Shown here piece after piece: positions 10,201 through 18,735 of a stretch of DNA of 64,000 bases; within the stretch, counting starts at the first letter, position 1; each line of letters starts with the position of its first letter. A program made the translations under genes and the position numbers. The stretch is from Cladocopium goreaui (lineage: Eukaryota > Sar > Dinophyceae > Suessiales > Symbiodiniaceae): positions 1 through 64,000 of the forward strand of contig CAMXCT020000257.1 of assembly GCA_947184155.2 (NCBI GenBank), read 5' to 3'. The notes below the pieces were generated by a model. The model was not told where the DNA came from, ran no database searches, and saw only the letters and a list, made by a program, of their open reading frames with translations.

Positions 10201-13200
10201 AGATGTTTTCCAATCATCTGTATAAACATCATAGCCCCCCTGATTGTTCCCGTCGGTGATGCTAGGACAACTTTTCAATGTCACCTTTTTGTCAAAGAAA
10301 GTTATGCGACTTGAATTTTGACAAGTTACATCTCCCCCCTCATCAACCGGCTGGTACAATCTTTTTCGGGGTTGTATGTGGTGTCTAATCCATGCCATGT
10401 TGGTTTCATCATGCTCCCACCAGTCTTGTGTTCTGTGTTGTGCGGCTGCTGACTTCTTGGCTTCAAAGGCGAATGCGAAAGGGTGTGCCTGCGAAGGCAA
10501 CCGGATGTTTTGAAATTCACGGTGCATACAGCCAAAGTAGCGATCATATGGCTCAGGATCGCCAATGTTCACTGCAGCCTTGACGCTTGCCCATGCCTTT
10601 TCCAGATTGGCGGTAGGGCCAGCCATCTTGAAATCATCTACATACACAACCAAAAGACAGTTGAGCTCTTGATGATGAAAAATTGAATGCCAAATGTCAG
10701 GTAAAATTTGCTTCCAACCCTGTTTCACCACACGGCTATTGAGATGATTTTCCCAAATACCCCCGCTATCAGGATGACCATAAAGGGCAAGTAACATAGG
10801 AACCATGGGTTGCCAGTACTTTTTCTCCCAATCTTTGGGCCATCTGTTGCGTGGAAGTGACAACCATGTGGGCACCCCTGTGAAGAGGGCTTGTATGTAG
10901 GCTTGGATTGCATCTGCCTGCTGTTTGGAGAACCCGGGCTGACTACCGAAAGCATCTAGCAGCTTTGCTGCTTCCATGGATGCTGGGGAAGAGCCTAACT
11001 CGTTGAAGAGTGCGTGATCGGAATTCTCGTCCCTGACATTGTTCCCTTGGAAAACCGTCCTACCCTTGAACTTCCGGCGAGGGTCTGATTCAGGCAATTC
11101 AGAACCCTTCTCATAGCAAGCCTCAAAGATTCGACCTAGGTGCACAGTTTGGCCATTGCGACGAGCCTCAGCTACTATGTCGCGGCATTCACGAACACGC
11201 TTCTCATCCCAAACACCCTTATTACGGAGATTATCCCACTCCTTATCAAGGGCGGCCTTGGCCTTGGGGTTGCTGGCAATCTCATCTTTTGATACAAGCC
11301 TAGCAACTGAAGCGAAAAGCTCGAGTGCGACCTTGAACTCAAGTTCCTTGATCTTCTCTCTGACGAGCTCTCTAATTCGAGGCCGGTGCTCAATTGTGGC
11401 AGGCGCGGCAACTTTTGGCATTGCCGGCACGGAAAACTTTTGGGAAGTGGCTGGAATAATTTCCCAAACATTGCCTACGAGCTTTGCAATTGCAGGAGGG
11501 CATTGAGTTGCCTCAAGCCGGGCCGGTGAAGATTTCTTCTTTTTGCCCTTGCTGCCAGATGACGATGCTGGCTTCTCCTCCTGCTCCTTGGCTGCTTTCT
11601 TTGCTTCTTCCTCGATGATCAACTTCCTATCTTGGGGTCCTAACATCTTCCACAATTCTGAGTCGATCCCCTCCGGACGCTTTGAACCTTTATAGTTACG
11701 TACAATCCGGTGACCATCCCAATGATGTCCATCTGGAATTATTTCACCTTTAGGGGTCAATTTGAGATCTGGAAATACGGGCGCTTCGGGTGCATCAGGC
11801 TCGACATCGCTGTCGGCTGGTAGAGGCGTACCTGGCTCGTATTCATACTCATCTTGTGGCGGATGCAACCTGGACTCAAGAGGCACAGCTTTGGGTGTCT
11901 GCGGAATGACCTGGTCCTCGAGGCGATCGGCTTTGGGTGCTTTCGAGTCAATCAGAGCTTTCAAAGGAAAGATGAAACCCTCGGATGGCAATTCCAACCT
12001 CTTTGTTCTTTGGATTGTCAGTGCACCCCAGTTGACATGATAATCTGCGGCTTCCAACTTGGCAACTAAGTATTCACCCTTCCAATCATGACCTGGTTGG
12101 ATGTAATACCCAAGGAAAATTCCTTCATTTGCTGTTGGGGAGAGCTTACCTGATGTGTTATCCAACCTCTTGGGGTTATTCCAGAATAACACTTTAGCAC
12201 CAAATGGAATGTGCATTGCAGGGAACTCTTCACCAAACCTGAGTTGCCATGGGGATTCACTGCCGTCAAGCTGGGGGCTTGCGTTGATCGCGGTCGCATG
12301 ATGCTGCATGGCCAATGGCCACATCTTCAAAGGAAGTCCTGATTGCAACAAGTTGCTCCGGGCACCTTCCAACATCTGACGAACTTCGCGCTCAGCAAAA
12401 GACTTTGATGAATCTACATATTCAATGGAAGTTTGGTGTCTGTAACCCAAATCCTTGATGGCCCTGATCAATTCTGGGGAATTGTCAGTGTACACAACTT
12501 GAACATCATCCTTTGATCCAATGAAGTGATTCAAACCATCAACACAGCTTTGTGAGTCCTTGGACTGGCTAGGGTAGACATACCGATATTGGGTGTGCAG
12601 ATCTTTCAACACCAATGCGACTTGCTCCCCCCTGAAACCCTCTTCTACGTTTTTCTTGATAATGACATGATCCCCAATGACATGGTCACCGAACACTTCA
12701 GTTTCGATTCTCTTCTGACCACCTTTCTTTCGTGCCTGAGGTGCCATCATCCTTGCTCGTTGGCAGGTTCTGCAAAAGGGGTTCTTGGGGAAATGCGTGT
12801 ATTGATGTTGGGTACTTGCAGCTTCAGCCAATAGATCCTCAGTCTTGCGGCTTCGGATGTACTCCTGCTGAGCGTCATCCTCCACATGCTCATCCAATTG
12901 CTCTTCATCTTGGGCTTCGTCCCGTTTGGCTTTTGAGCTCGACCGTGAGGTCGGCATTGCAAACAACTTTCTAAGGTGCTTATCCTTTTGAAATTGATCT
13001 TTGGGATAAACTTTGCAACTATCATCCAAAACTGGGACATGACCTTCGATCTTGAGCTGGACGACCTTGTCATCTGGACGGACTAGGATTGGTTTGCCAT
13101 TGGCAGGCCATACGAAACTGTAACCCTGATCTACACATCTCGTTCCTACGGAGAGCACAGCTGGGGTATGATCAAGTACATACGGGTGCACGGGATCTGG

Positions 13201-16047
13201 CAATGCGGACAACTTGACATCAGCAACCTCGTTTGCCTCGGTCGAACCATTGGCTGTGACTAAGGAAATCGGATGCTCGGCTGCACGGCAGTTCTTGGCA
13301 CTAACATCCCTCAGCATTCCTTTGGACACAAGATCGGATTCACTACCTGAGTCGACAAGCCAACTAACACCGGCCTTTGGCGCGGCTGTGGCAATTGACG
13401 GGAATCGACCAATGTCTCTAAGGGCTTTGGGACCGCTAATGAACCTGCACTCTTTGCATGTGATGTCACGTGTGTCCTCATTCCAACAACAAAACCCACA
13501 ACTAGGTGCAACATCTGAATCATGAAGTTTCACAGTTTCCTGAAGCTGTCTTGCACGAACCTGAGCCTCATGCTGTTCAACCTTGGATGAAACCGGAACA
13601 TCTTCAGCTGTCTTGTACACCTCAGTGAACTCTCTTGGACGGTGCTTGACTGGGACTTGACGACCAACTGCCTTCACCTCGATCACATGTGGGGCCTTTC
13701 GGAATCTAAGGCGCTTCATGCTGACACTTGACTCATCGGAGCACGAAGTTGCCTTCGGCTGTTTTCGCACGATGCATGCAAACTTCTGGATCAGGCATGG
13801 AGCGGCTGTGGAATCCTTGCTCTTCTTTTTGGGAGCGGGTGAATTGGCCCTTTTGGTGTCTTTGGTGGCGGCAGCAGCTTTGTCATCATGCTTATAAAAG
13901 CATTTGTCACCACGTCTGCACTTTCCCTGGGCATGATAGATACATGGGGTTTTGGCCATTTCTTCCTTGGACATTTTCTTCCCCTTATCATCTTTATTGC
14001 CCCTTGATGGTGAGCGTGTTTTGGTTCTTCTGGGTGATTGAGTTCGAGATTTGTCGTCCTTGACATGCTTAAATGGACATTTCTTCCCCTTATCACAGGT
14101 ACCCTTTTGGAACTTATAGCAAATCTTGTCACCTTTGCCACCTCGTTCCTGCGATCTACCACGACTTGGGGAACCCTTTCGGCCACCACGACCATCGCCT
14201 TTGGCAGGTGCGGCCTTTGTGTCCTTAATCCCAGCCTTGTTCTTCTCCGCGATGCGGTTCTTGTTCTCCCTCAATCGTTCGCGATCGATCAAGTTCTTCA
14301 TGGATTGGTGAAGAAAACTATAAGACTTTTCATGGGATTTCTCATGAGCACGGTCAAACATCTCAATGTCATACTTCAGCAACTGACTTGGTCGGATCTG
14401 CCTCAACAAGATGTCCCTTAACACAGCATCATCGGGGGTGACAGCCATGCCAGCTAGGGTAGCATCCCATTTGTTGATGAATCTTCGGAGATCCTGGACA
14501 GTATCGCCTACTTTGACAACACCCAAAAGATCTTCTACTCTGTAAAGGCTACCTGCTTCTTCTGATGTCTTGAAGTAGTCCTCAAACATGAGCAGAACAT
14601 ACCTTCCCCTGACCTGGATGCCTTTTCGGGATTGCTGCTCCTTGAAATTCAAGATCCTAGTTGCGAGGTCCCCTCCGGCTGAGCGCGTGAGCGCTGCTGA
14701 TAACTTTGTATCCAGCGTGAGGAACTTTCCAGGATCTTGGAGTTTCTTCAACTGCTCTCTGGTGCACTCTTGATCGTACACCTCATTGAGCCAGAGCCAC
14801 GCCTCATCCGGGCGATCTGAACAGCTTTTCACTTCATCCCTGACATGATTCTTCCAAGTCCTATACGACTCCGGAGCGGGCATGTTGTTCAGCTTGATGA
14901 GTTCGGCCTCCTTAGTTTTTGGCTTATCCTTTTCTTCCCTTTGGGTTAAGGCTTTCACCAATTCAATAAGATCTGAGGGACCCATAACTTGCTGTTGCTT
15001 GGTTACGCTCTTGGGGGAGTCATTTGGGGGAGTTTTGATAGCTTCAGTGGGAGTGAAAAACCCTGACTGCGTTGGCAATTGGGGCTGGTCGTTGCCGACC
15101 GCCGGCTTTTGCTTGGGACTGCCACCTTTGAGCAGCTCATCCAACTTGGCCTTTGCTTCTTGCGCCAACACTGCAGGCGTCTTCAACTCATGAATCGGCT
15201 CGTCACTGCCTTTGGCAGCCTGTGCATCGGATGCTTTGGGAGTGGCAATATTGAAGTGAGGCACGCTAGTGGTAGCGGCTGGCTCGGCATTCAGGGCGGA
15301 TGCTCTCGGAACGGAGGCATGCTGCGCTTTGGCAACATGCTTTAACTGCTCCTGAAGGTCATCGATTTGGTCCTGAAGGCTAAGGTTCTGAGCCGCTGCC
15401 TCATTGATCTTGTCGGCCATCTCCTTCTTGTAGTTCTCGAACTCGGTCCTCAAACTGATGAACCTGGCCTGATCAATTGCAGCCTGATCTTCATATTGCT
15501 TCTTTGTGGCAGCTATGGCATTCTTTGCATGTTCAACTGTCTGTGCATAAGAAGCTTCGAATTCACTAGTGATACGTTGCCTTTCCTCTGCAATTTTCTG
15601 ATCATGCTTTGTGTTTGCCTCTGCCTTTACATCCTCTATTCTTTTGTCATTCGATGCCTGAGCCTGATTCAACCTGACCTCCATCTCGTCGCCTCGTTTC
15701 CTCTCCTCGTTGACGGCACTAATGGCCTTACCTTCAATCTCCTGCAGCCTTTGCTCATACTCCTGCTCCTGCATTACGAGTCTACTTGACCATTCGTTTC
15801 GAATTGAGTCAACTACTCCATGCATTATCTGAAGGTGCCTCTGTTCAGCTTCCCTCATGACTTGCAGGGTATTCCCACTAGTAATCTGGGACAGGTTGTT
15901 TTGTATGAAGGTAAAGTACGCAACAACGGGTTGGAACATTGTTTCGTCATCCATCGGCTCGGGGTTGCCCCCGGCCACATTGGGCACAGCGACAGCCGAT
16001 GGACCTGACCCTGGAACGGCGAGAGGATGGTCAATTGGGGTCCCCAT
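4291..16047 (-). CDS. Copia Gag-Pol polyprotein with methyltransferase-like, SGNH-like and Tpt1/KptA domains
   Basis: One uninterrupted ORF of 3,918 residues, with an ATG 31 bp inside the 5' LTR. Order by residue: Gag coiled coil about 20-250; Gag core about 370-600; two CCCH zinc fingers about 639-660 and 699-722 (C-x7-C-x5-C-x3-H); protease DSGS at 899-902; integrase HHCC about 1080-1095; integrase D about 1119, D about 1186 (YTDN), E about 1218 (AERE); RT about 1580-1830 with YVDD at 1802-1805; RNase H with ADADHAG near 2151 and SSTEAE near 2192, ending ADILTKPF near 2336. These assign it to Ty1/copia. The extra part holds a methyltransferase-like stretch about 2400-2570, an SGNH-hydrolase-like stretch about 2735-2890, a Tpt1/KptA domain about 3174-3415, a CxxC...CxxC zinc ribbon about 3510-3530, and a Trp/Arg-rich end at 3890-3918. 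All key catalytic motifs are intact, so it may be or recently have been active. The methyltransferase and SGNH calls are tentative; the others are firm. Confidence 0.95.
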   Translation of the reverse strand: MGTPIDHPLAVPGSGPSAVAVPNVAGGNPEPMDDETMFQPVVAYFTFIQNNLSQITSGNTLQVMREAEQRHLQIMHGVVDSIRNEWSSRLVMQEQEYEQRLQEIEGKAISAVNEERKRGDEMEVRLNQAQASNDKRIEDVKAEANTKHDQKIAEERQRITSEFEASYAQTVEHAKNAIAATKKQYEDQAAIDQARFISLRTEFENYKKEMADKINEAAAQNLSLQDQIDDLQEQLKHVAKAQHASVPRASALNAEPAATTSVPHFNIATPKASDAQAAKGSDEPIHELKTPAVLAQEAKAKLDELLKGGSPKQKPAVGNDQPQLPTQSGFFTPTEAIKTPPNDSPKSVTKQQQVMGPSDLIELVKALTQREEKDKPKTKEAELIKLNNMPAPESYRTWKNHVRDEVKSCSDRPDEAWLWLNEVYDQECTREQLKKLQDPGKFLTLDTKLSAALTRSAGGDLATRILNFKEQQSRKGIQVRGRYVLLMFEDYFKTSEEAGSLYRVEDLLGVVKVGDTVQDLRRFINKWDATLAGMAVTPDDAVLRDILLRQIRPSQLLKYDIEMFDRAHEKSHEKSYSFLHQSMKNLIDRERLRENKNRIAEKNKAGIKDTKAAPAKGDGRGGRKGSPSRGRSQERGGKGDKICYKFQKGTCDKGKKCPFKHVKDDKSRTQSPRRTKTRSPSRGNKDDKGKKMSKEEMAKTPCIYHAQGKCRRGDKCFYKHDDKAAAATKDTKRANSPAPKKKSKDSTAAPCLIQKFACIVRKQPKATSCSDESSVSMKRLRFRKAPHVIEVKAVGRQVPVKHRPREFTEVYKTAEDVPVSSKVEQHEAQVRARQLQETVKLHDSDVAPSCGFCCWNEDTRDITCKECRFISGPKALRDIGRFPSIATAAPKAGVSWLVDSGSESDLVSKGMLRDVSAKNCRAAEHPISLVTANGSTEANEVADVKLSALPDPVHPYVLDHTPAVLSVGTRCVDQGYSFVWPANGKPILVRPDDKVVQLKIEGHVPVLDDSCKVYPKDQFQKDKHLRKLFAMPTSRSSSKAKRDEAQDEEQLDEHVEDDAQQEYIRSRKTEDLLAEAASTQHQYTHFPKNPFCRTCQRARMMAPQARKKGGQKRIETEVFGDHVIGDHVIIKKNVEEGFRGEQVALVLKDLHTQYRYVYPSQSKDSQSCVDGLNHFIGSKDDVQVVYTDNSPELIRAIKDLGYRHQTSIEYVDSSKSFAEREVRQMLEGARSNLLQSGLPLKMWPLAMQHHATAINASPQLDGSESPWQLRFGEEFPAMHIPFGAKVLFWNNPKRLDNTSGKLSPTANEGIFLGYYIQPGHDWKGEYLVAKLEAADYHVNWGALTIQRTKRLELPSEGFIFPLKALIDSKAPKADRLEDQVIPQTPKAVPLESRLHPPQDEYEYEPGTPLPADSDVEPDAPEAPVFPDLKLTPKGEIIPDGHHWDGHRIVRNYKGSKRPEGIDSELWKMLGPQDRKLIIEEEAKKAAKEQEEKPASSSGSKGKKKKSSPARLEATQCPPAIAKLVGNVWEIIPATSQKFSVPAMPKVAAPATIEHRPRIRELVREKIKELEFKVALELFASVARLVSKDEIASNPKAKAALDKEWDNLRNKGVWDEKRVRECRDIVAEARRNGQTVHLGRIFEACYEKGSELPESDPRRKFKGRTVFQGNNVRDENSDHALFNELGSSPASMEAAKLLDAFGSQPGFSKQQADAIQAYIQALFTGVPTWLSLPRNRWPKDWEKKYWQPMVPMLLALYGHPDSGGIWENHLNSRVVKQGWKQILPDIWHSIFHHQELNCLLVVYVDDFKMAGPTANLEKAWASVKAAVNIGDPEPYDRYFGCMHREFQNIRLPSQAHPFAFAFEAKKSAAAQHRTQDWWEHDETNMAWIRHHIQPRKRLYQPVDEGGDVTCQNSSRITFFDKKVTLKSCPSITDGNNQGGYDVYTDDWKTSSNQTNEFWTGKTVFCYGQDGPDKFKQFAMASKARPGPHRDKREAKKEAKASKFRGVDHAVKTKAGVMAKPVNLVRYDMSDFLGSCVENYCSLAKVSPSSLKEVPTPFTDAGIARPTLSEDEKPGKLQPVASKILMKILFAARMARFDLLRATQSLASRVTKWSIECDVALHRLVSYIHCTKHHFLEGFIGDAFDECQLWLFADADHAGEHDSKSTTGSAIVLVGPNTYYPLNAFSKKQTVVAISSTEAEVVAANHSMRAEGIPMLALFEQLNLFKKLQGKPARDAAKPQEDAVFTRIDPEIDEIRNGNVDTGCSAADINSLKASFPEFYQVKFMEDNQATITVMSTGSSASMRHMNKTQNINFKWLKQQFECKQFDLLNVGTSFQVADILTKPFTRPALWLHAIHLIGIGPTKVEEAAARHTAAPNSTKVPKLATAAGNQGGSQKSFKPRMLIEFCCSDDSKLSTPRKSNEDCHCIRVTEKEDGTTNSCRQRLASQVQDFRNDFNDGTLILYASLPCVGGSPWGNVNGLTVEGQERIKEQQKQFTKLFKSFVKLVDEVCDERTLIAFELSKNCKYWRWPMVRKFLIERSMTTHHFDGCMLGVLGNNGQPMKKSWTIAGNFKELEVLDSFKCDGKHEHDQSRGKALKLAENYTFKLTDMLHECFRVAVVGQTSKRISPAVIRACPAKMADSRYATAHPASREAALEATREANKEAWLLLHNRILFALAMRNEGENQAAQDLVDGLMTEWTPASALRFYGREDPLAEYLSFCFLPKESHIEKIMLPEMPVNDVIWILVSDSSCALITGRRKTLKKFDLSEHYRQRKPKYVTEFIHEMLWGKTLQKLVKRGIELAADARERYPDARINLHLSWFGNELVGEDGIAQNPNWPYDGPNGHWPTILDDCERHLTWFVNKARELDLQSAGLTTAPWSADYGIHPIFDQFFDVLEPRFKALTSSPQGLANPKYPWLKAKGYADAMEFRDQWHFANSEENRTRLAAFWTATLFAIDCGWRVGRIGLELAQCGQETWDDLRRNMSAVLDELPRSYQETCANITKLLFGESRRHITPTGRSFTKEDVEAQQPDTEDYIDTKTMPSGTFAEPPKDDPPKAAGDGEPAASSRATILVQTAEVMLKSRPKAAPAPLDEPADDKRATSSQYQPQATARLEGHASGHVKAYWMEEHLPEYQYTMVTNADGDDVPGILFEGTAYELELISASDVETIAGQTRVDKKFSDFATRVNKVCRGHGSCAKVPMDKDLWIDLEDFAKAFRKEVPPDVFITVANLFGTAMKIDKHGKSRFQFLCAKISHFPVDNGLGMPYYPVKIRAIQGHSEAALKTAGGLYANSTMVYCSNQVSPERKAAFTGVPLCAMTEVPEVVFHRTMRSSWKSIAQNGLIPGGGDTVNSGRAHIYMAEHCIGTQGYRSGLRAKCPVEVKIAMRQAVEAGVIFSRTEMDGILCSERIPPQFLVSISEEGQVLWTRAESNLEPSSWTGAESASAPKSKAVTLTARDDANDDPMDDTSTGRPDAKSTDDDAATAPMQVDQPPARTRRVYIAPKYCEPFMGSCPLCQVEYVSGQVTCTTCGYEPLPVDESGDTKEADKPNRRTRILERRMQSLAGFGMFGKMSGSLLTALTDEQANLLRRELGPRGITSVESAVLKDCRDRHRRAKALGYEDVEDRYASDVTFCDRIHGEGKDLQDCIFDDMFAYGNLPDPPRTKAQISAGVAANAQNENCLSKLIFMSQPRGVDGFPVEFRKTWKKVWGFMFGRHIFTEDEYVSYIGRRGAFRGLLTWKGTVQVPFDGTLEFLEKVYEENLPLVRGNLERKEKQSAAAKAGGPGGHKADPTVAPTTERKRKAEADASVTTHDDPAASSSARADASHADAPVDPNNAPFLAPEPPTSKAGARPFLEPETPPTAKAASTGVTSKAASSGRPDASWSWNRDHYGARREWSFWRGAWYYRDEAGGRWIYWNRR

Positions 16048-16059
16048 AGCAAAGTAGTG

Positions 16060-16077
16060 AGACTACGGCTGATAACC
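16060..16077 (-). other. Candidate primer-binding site
   Basis: The minus strand just inside the 5' LTR reads GGTTATCAGCCGTAG. It resembles the usual copia primer site for the initiator Met tRNA (TGGTATCAGAGC), with one extra T and weak agreement after CAG. The position is right; the tRNA identity is a guess. Confidence 0.35.
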
Positions 16078-16221
16078 TGTATTTTACAAGGTCAGCCACC
16101 AATATGTTACAATAACAATGGGGGCAAGTAACCGCTAAGCTGCTGGCACTGTTTTGAACCAACGCTACAGAGTAGATCGATGATATATACACTACATGGT
16201 TTTACTGCAGGAGTTTTTACA
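16078..16221 (-). repeat. 5' LTR of the first copia element
   Basis: Same TG...CA ends as 3923-4069. It carries the conserved block AACCAACGCTACAGAGTAG and the terminal GGTTTTACTGCAGGAG block. At 144 bp, it must contain any promoter for the element; no TATA box is evident on the minus strand. Confidence 0.9.
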
Positions 16222-17341
16222 CTTTCAATGTAAAGTGTAGTCAAAAACTTGTCAATTCGGGAAACCTACAGTATTTCTTTCTACAATTCTGATCCAAAAG
16301 TAAAAAACGTATTGTTTTTTTTGGGTTTTCGCTTGTATTCTCTTCTCTTCCTACCCTTGCTTTTCCTTTTCTTTGTTTGGGTTGGCATCAGTTATCAGCT
16401 GCAGAAACCCATACATAGAATATATGGATGAGCATGGTACATTTGTCAATGATTGCCTGAAATTTGGCAACTTGTGGGGGGTCCCTTTTGTGAACTTCAA
16501 ACTGCATTCTTGTAATGCAAAGTATAGTCAAAAACTTGTCAATTCGGGAAACCTATTTCTATCTACAATTCTGATCCAAAAGTGATTGACGTATTGTGTT
16601 TTTTAAATGGTGTTCGCTTGTATTCTCTTCTCTTCCTACCCTTTCTTTTTTCCCTTTTCTTTGTTTGGGTTGCCATCAGTTATCAGCTGCAGAAACCCAT
16701 ACCAAAAACATACATAGAATATGGATGAAAATGATACATTTGTCAATACAATGATTGCCCAAAATTTGGCAACTTGTGAGGGGTCCCCTTTGTGAACTTC
16801 AAATTGCATTATTGTAATGCAAAGTGTGTCAAAAACGTCTCAATTTGGGAAACCTGTTTCTTTCTACAATTCTGATCCAAAAGTTATTGACGGAGTGTTT
16901 TCTTGAGGGTGTTCGCTTGTATTCTCTTGTGTTCTTACCCTTGCTATTCCTTTTCTTTGTTTGGGTTACCATCAGTTATCAGCTGCAGAAACCCATACAA
17001 GGAATATGGATAAACATGGTACATTTGTCAATGCAATGATTGCCTGAAATTTGGCAACTCGTGGGGGGACCCTTTTGTGAACTTCAAATTGCATTTTTTA
17101 AATGTAAAGTGCAGTCAAAAACTTGTCAATTTGGAAAACCAATTTTCTTTTCACACTTCTGATCCAAAAGTTATTTACGTATTGTTTTTTTGCAGGTATC
17201 CGCTGGCATTCTCTTCTCTTCCTCCCCTTGCTTTTCTTTTTTCTTGGATGTTTGTTTGGGCTGCCATCAGTTTTCAGCTGCAGGAATACATAGCATATGG
17301 ATGAGCATGGTGCATTTGCCAGTACTATGATTGCCTTAAAT
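16222..17341. repeat. Tandem satellite, period about 287-301 bp, four units
   Basis: The landmark TCAAAAAC(T/G)T recurs at 16241, 16528, 16829 and 17115. Each unit has the same order: an AATG-AAAGTG start, GTCAATT-GGGAAACC, TCTGATCCAAAAGT, a C/T-rich tract, CATCAGTT-TCAGCTGCAG, an ATATGGAT-AAC/AGC box, and TTGCC-AAATTTGGCAACT. The array begins exactly at the copia LTR and runs into the assembly gap, so its full size is unknown. Small ORFs in it are by-products of the repeat. Confidence 0.85.
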
Positions 17342-17985
17342 NNNNNNNNNNNNNNNNNNNNNNNNNNNNNNNNNNNNNNNNNNNNNNNNNNNNNNNNNNN
17401 NNNNNNNNNNNNNNNNNNNNNNNNNNNNNNNNNNNNNNNNNNNNNNNNNNNNNNNNNNNNNNNNNNNNNNNNNNNNNNNNNNNNNNNNNNNNNNNNNNNN
17501 NNNNNNNNNNNNNNNNNNNNNNNNNNNNNNNNNNNNNNNNNNNNNNNNNNNNNNNNNNNNNNNNNNNNNNNNNNNNNNNNNNNNNNNNNNNNNNNNNNNN
17601 NNNNNNNNNNNNNNNNNNNNNNNNNNNNNNNNNNNNNNNNNNNNNNNNNNNNNNNNNNNNNNNNNNNNNNNNNNNNNNNNNNNNNNNNNNNNNNNNNNNN
17701 NNNNNNNNNNNNNNNNNNNNNNNNNNNNNNNNNNNNNNNNNNNNNNNNNNNNNNNNNNNNNNNNNNNNNNNNNNNNNNNNNNNNNNNNNNNNNNNNNNNN
17801 NNNNNNNNNNNNNNNNNNNNNNNNNNNNNNNNNNNNNNNNNNNNNNNNNNNNNNNNNNNNNNNNNNNNNNNNNNNNNNNNNNNNNNNNNNNNNNNNNNNN
17901 NNNNNNNNNNNNNNNNNNNNNNNNNNNNNNNNNNNNNNNNNNNNNNNNNNNNNNNNNNNNNNNNNNNNNNNNNNNNNNNNNNNNN
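17342..17985. other. Assembly gap (644 Ns)
   Basis: Run of N between a satellite array and a simple-sequence array. The gap length may be an estimate, since both sides are tandem repeats. Confidence 1.
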
Positions 17986-18060
17986 GTAGTAGGTAGTAGG
18001 TAGTAGGTAGTAGGTAGTAGGTAGTAGGTAGTAGGTAGTAGGTAGTAGGTAGTAGGTAGT

Positions 18061-18105
<45 letters not shown>

Positions 18106-18185
18106 CAGCAGCAGCAGCAGCAGTTGTTGTTGCTGTTGTTGTTGTGTAGTGTGGTGTAGTGTGGTGTGGTGTGGTGTGATGTGTG
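17986..18185. repeat. Compound simple-sequence array
   Basis: A 7-bp repeat (GTAGTAG) to about 18060, then GTA trinucleotides, GCA trinucleotides, GTT-type repeats and a GTGTG-GTGTAG stretch. It abuts the gap. Not the TTTAGGG-type telomere repeat. Confidence 0.85.
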
Positions 18186-18189
18186 GTGC

Positions 18190-18735
18190 GGTTGAACATC
18201 CAAAAGTGGTCCGAACGTGGTGTGCCTTTCACATTTTGACTTCGACATGTGCTTCGTGCCACAACCGCGTGCACTTTTTCGACATCTAAACGTCCAAAAG
18301 TGGCCCGAGACCGTCAGTTTTAACACTTTTGACTTCGGAATGTGCTTCGCGCCCCAACAGCATGCACTTTTTCAACAGCTCAACTTCCAAATGTGGTCTG
18401 AGACCGTCAGTTTTTTGCACTTTTCACTTCGAAATGTGCTTCGCGCCACAACGGCGTGCAATTTTTCATCTCTCATCTGGCTAGATGGCTCCGCACCCGC
18501 CGCTTTGGCGAGCCTACTTTTAGACCCTCTGGAGCCACAAAACATTTGAAAAACACAGTGATTCGCGACCTTCTACCTTTTCGCGCACCTGCATCTTCTT
18601 TCTTCTGACTCTTTCTCTTCTCTGATCTTCTTTCTTCTTCTCTTCTCTTCTCTTCTCTTCTCTGATTCTTCCCACCTCTGCTTTTTCATCTGTCCATATT
18701 GTCGGAAGTTTGACTTCTAAACTTCCATCGATAAT
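18190..18735. repeat. 94-bp repeat array A (three units) with conserved tail
   Basis: Units recur at 93-94 bp (ACTTCG at 18239, 18332 and 18426). The core includes ATGTGCTTCG-GCCACAAC-GCGTGCA and TTTTTC-ACATC/CAGCTC. A tail from about 18475 contains GGCTCC...GGAGCC inverted arms (18487-18536) and ends with GTCGGAAG-TTGACTTCTAAACTTCC. The same array-plus-tail occurs at 21567-22250. Reading frames through the units are open on both strands, but the period is not a multiple of three, so these are not genes. Confidence 0.85.

Larger units (their letters stand above)
3923..16221 (-). mobile_element. Ty1/copia LTR retrotransposon with an extended C-terminal module
   Basis: Complete-looking element of 12.3 kb on the minus strand. 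It has direct LTRs of 147 bp (3923-4069) and 144 bp (16078-16221), both bounded by TG...CA. A G-rich polypurine tract abuts the 3' LTR and one ORF of 3,918 codons fills almost all the interior. Integrase lies before RT, which defines copia order. Typical copia elements are about 5 kb; this is more than twice that because of about 1,580 residues after RNase H. No target-site duplication is visible. The right flank is a satellite array and the left flank is not, so the flanks may have been rearranged. The two LTRs differ at many positions although the ORF is open. Confidence 0.93.

Noticed and set aside
17986-18060. GTAGTAG array as a telomere
   Set aside because: The unit does not match TTTAGGG or its variants and it lies inside a scaffold.
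17297-18326. ORFs of 230-333 codons
   Set aside because: Most of each is the N gap.
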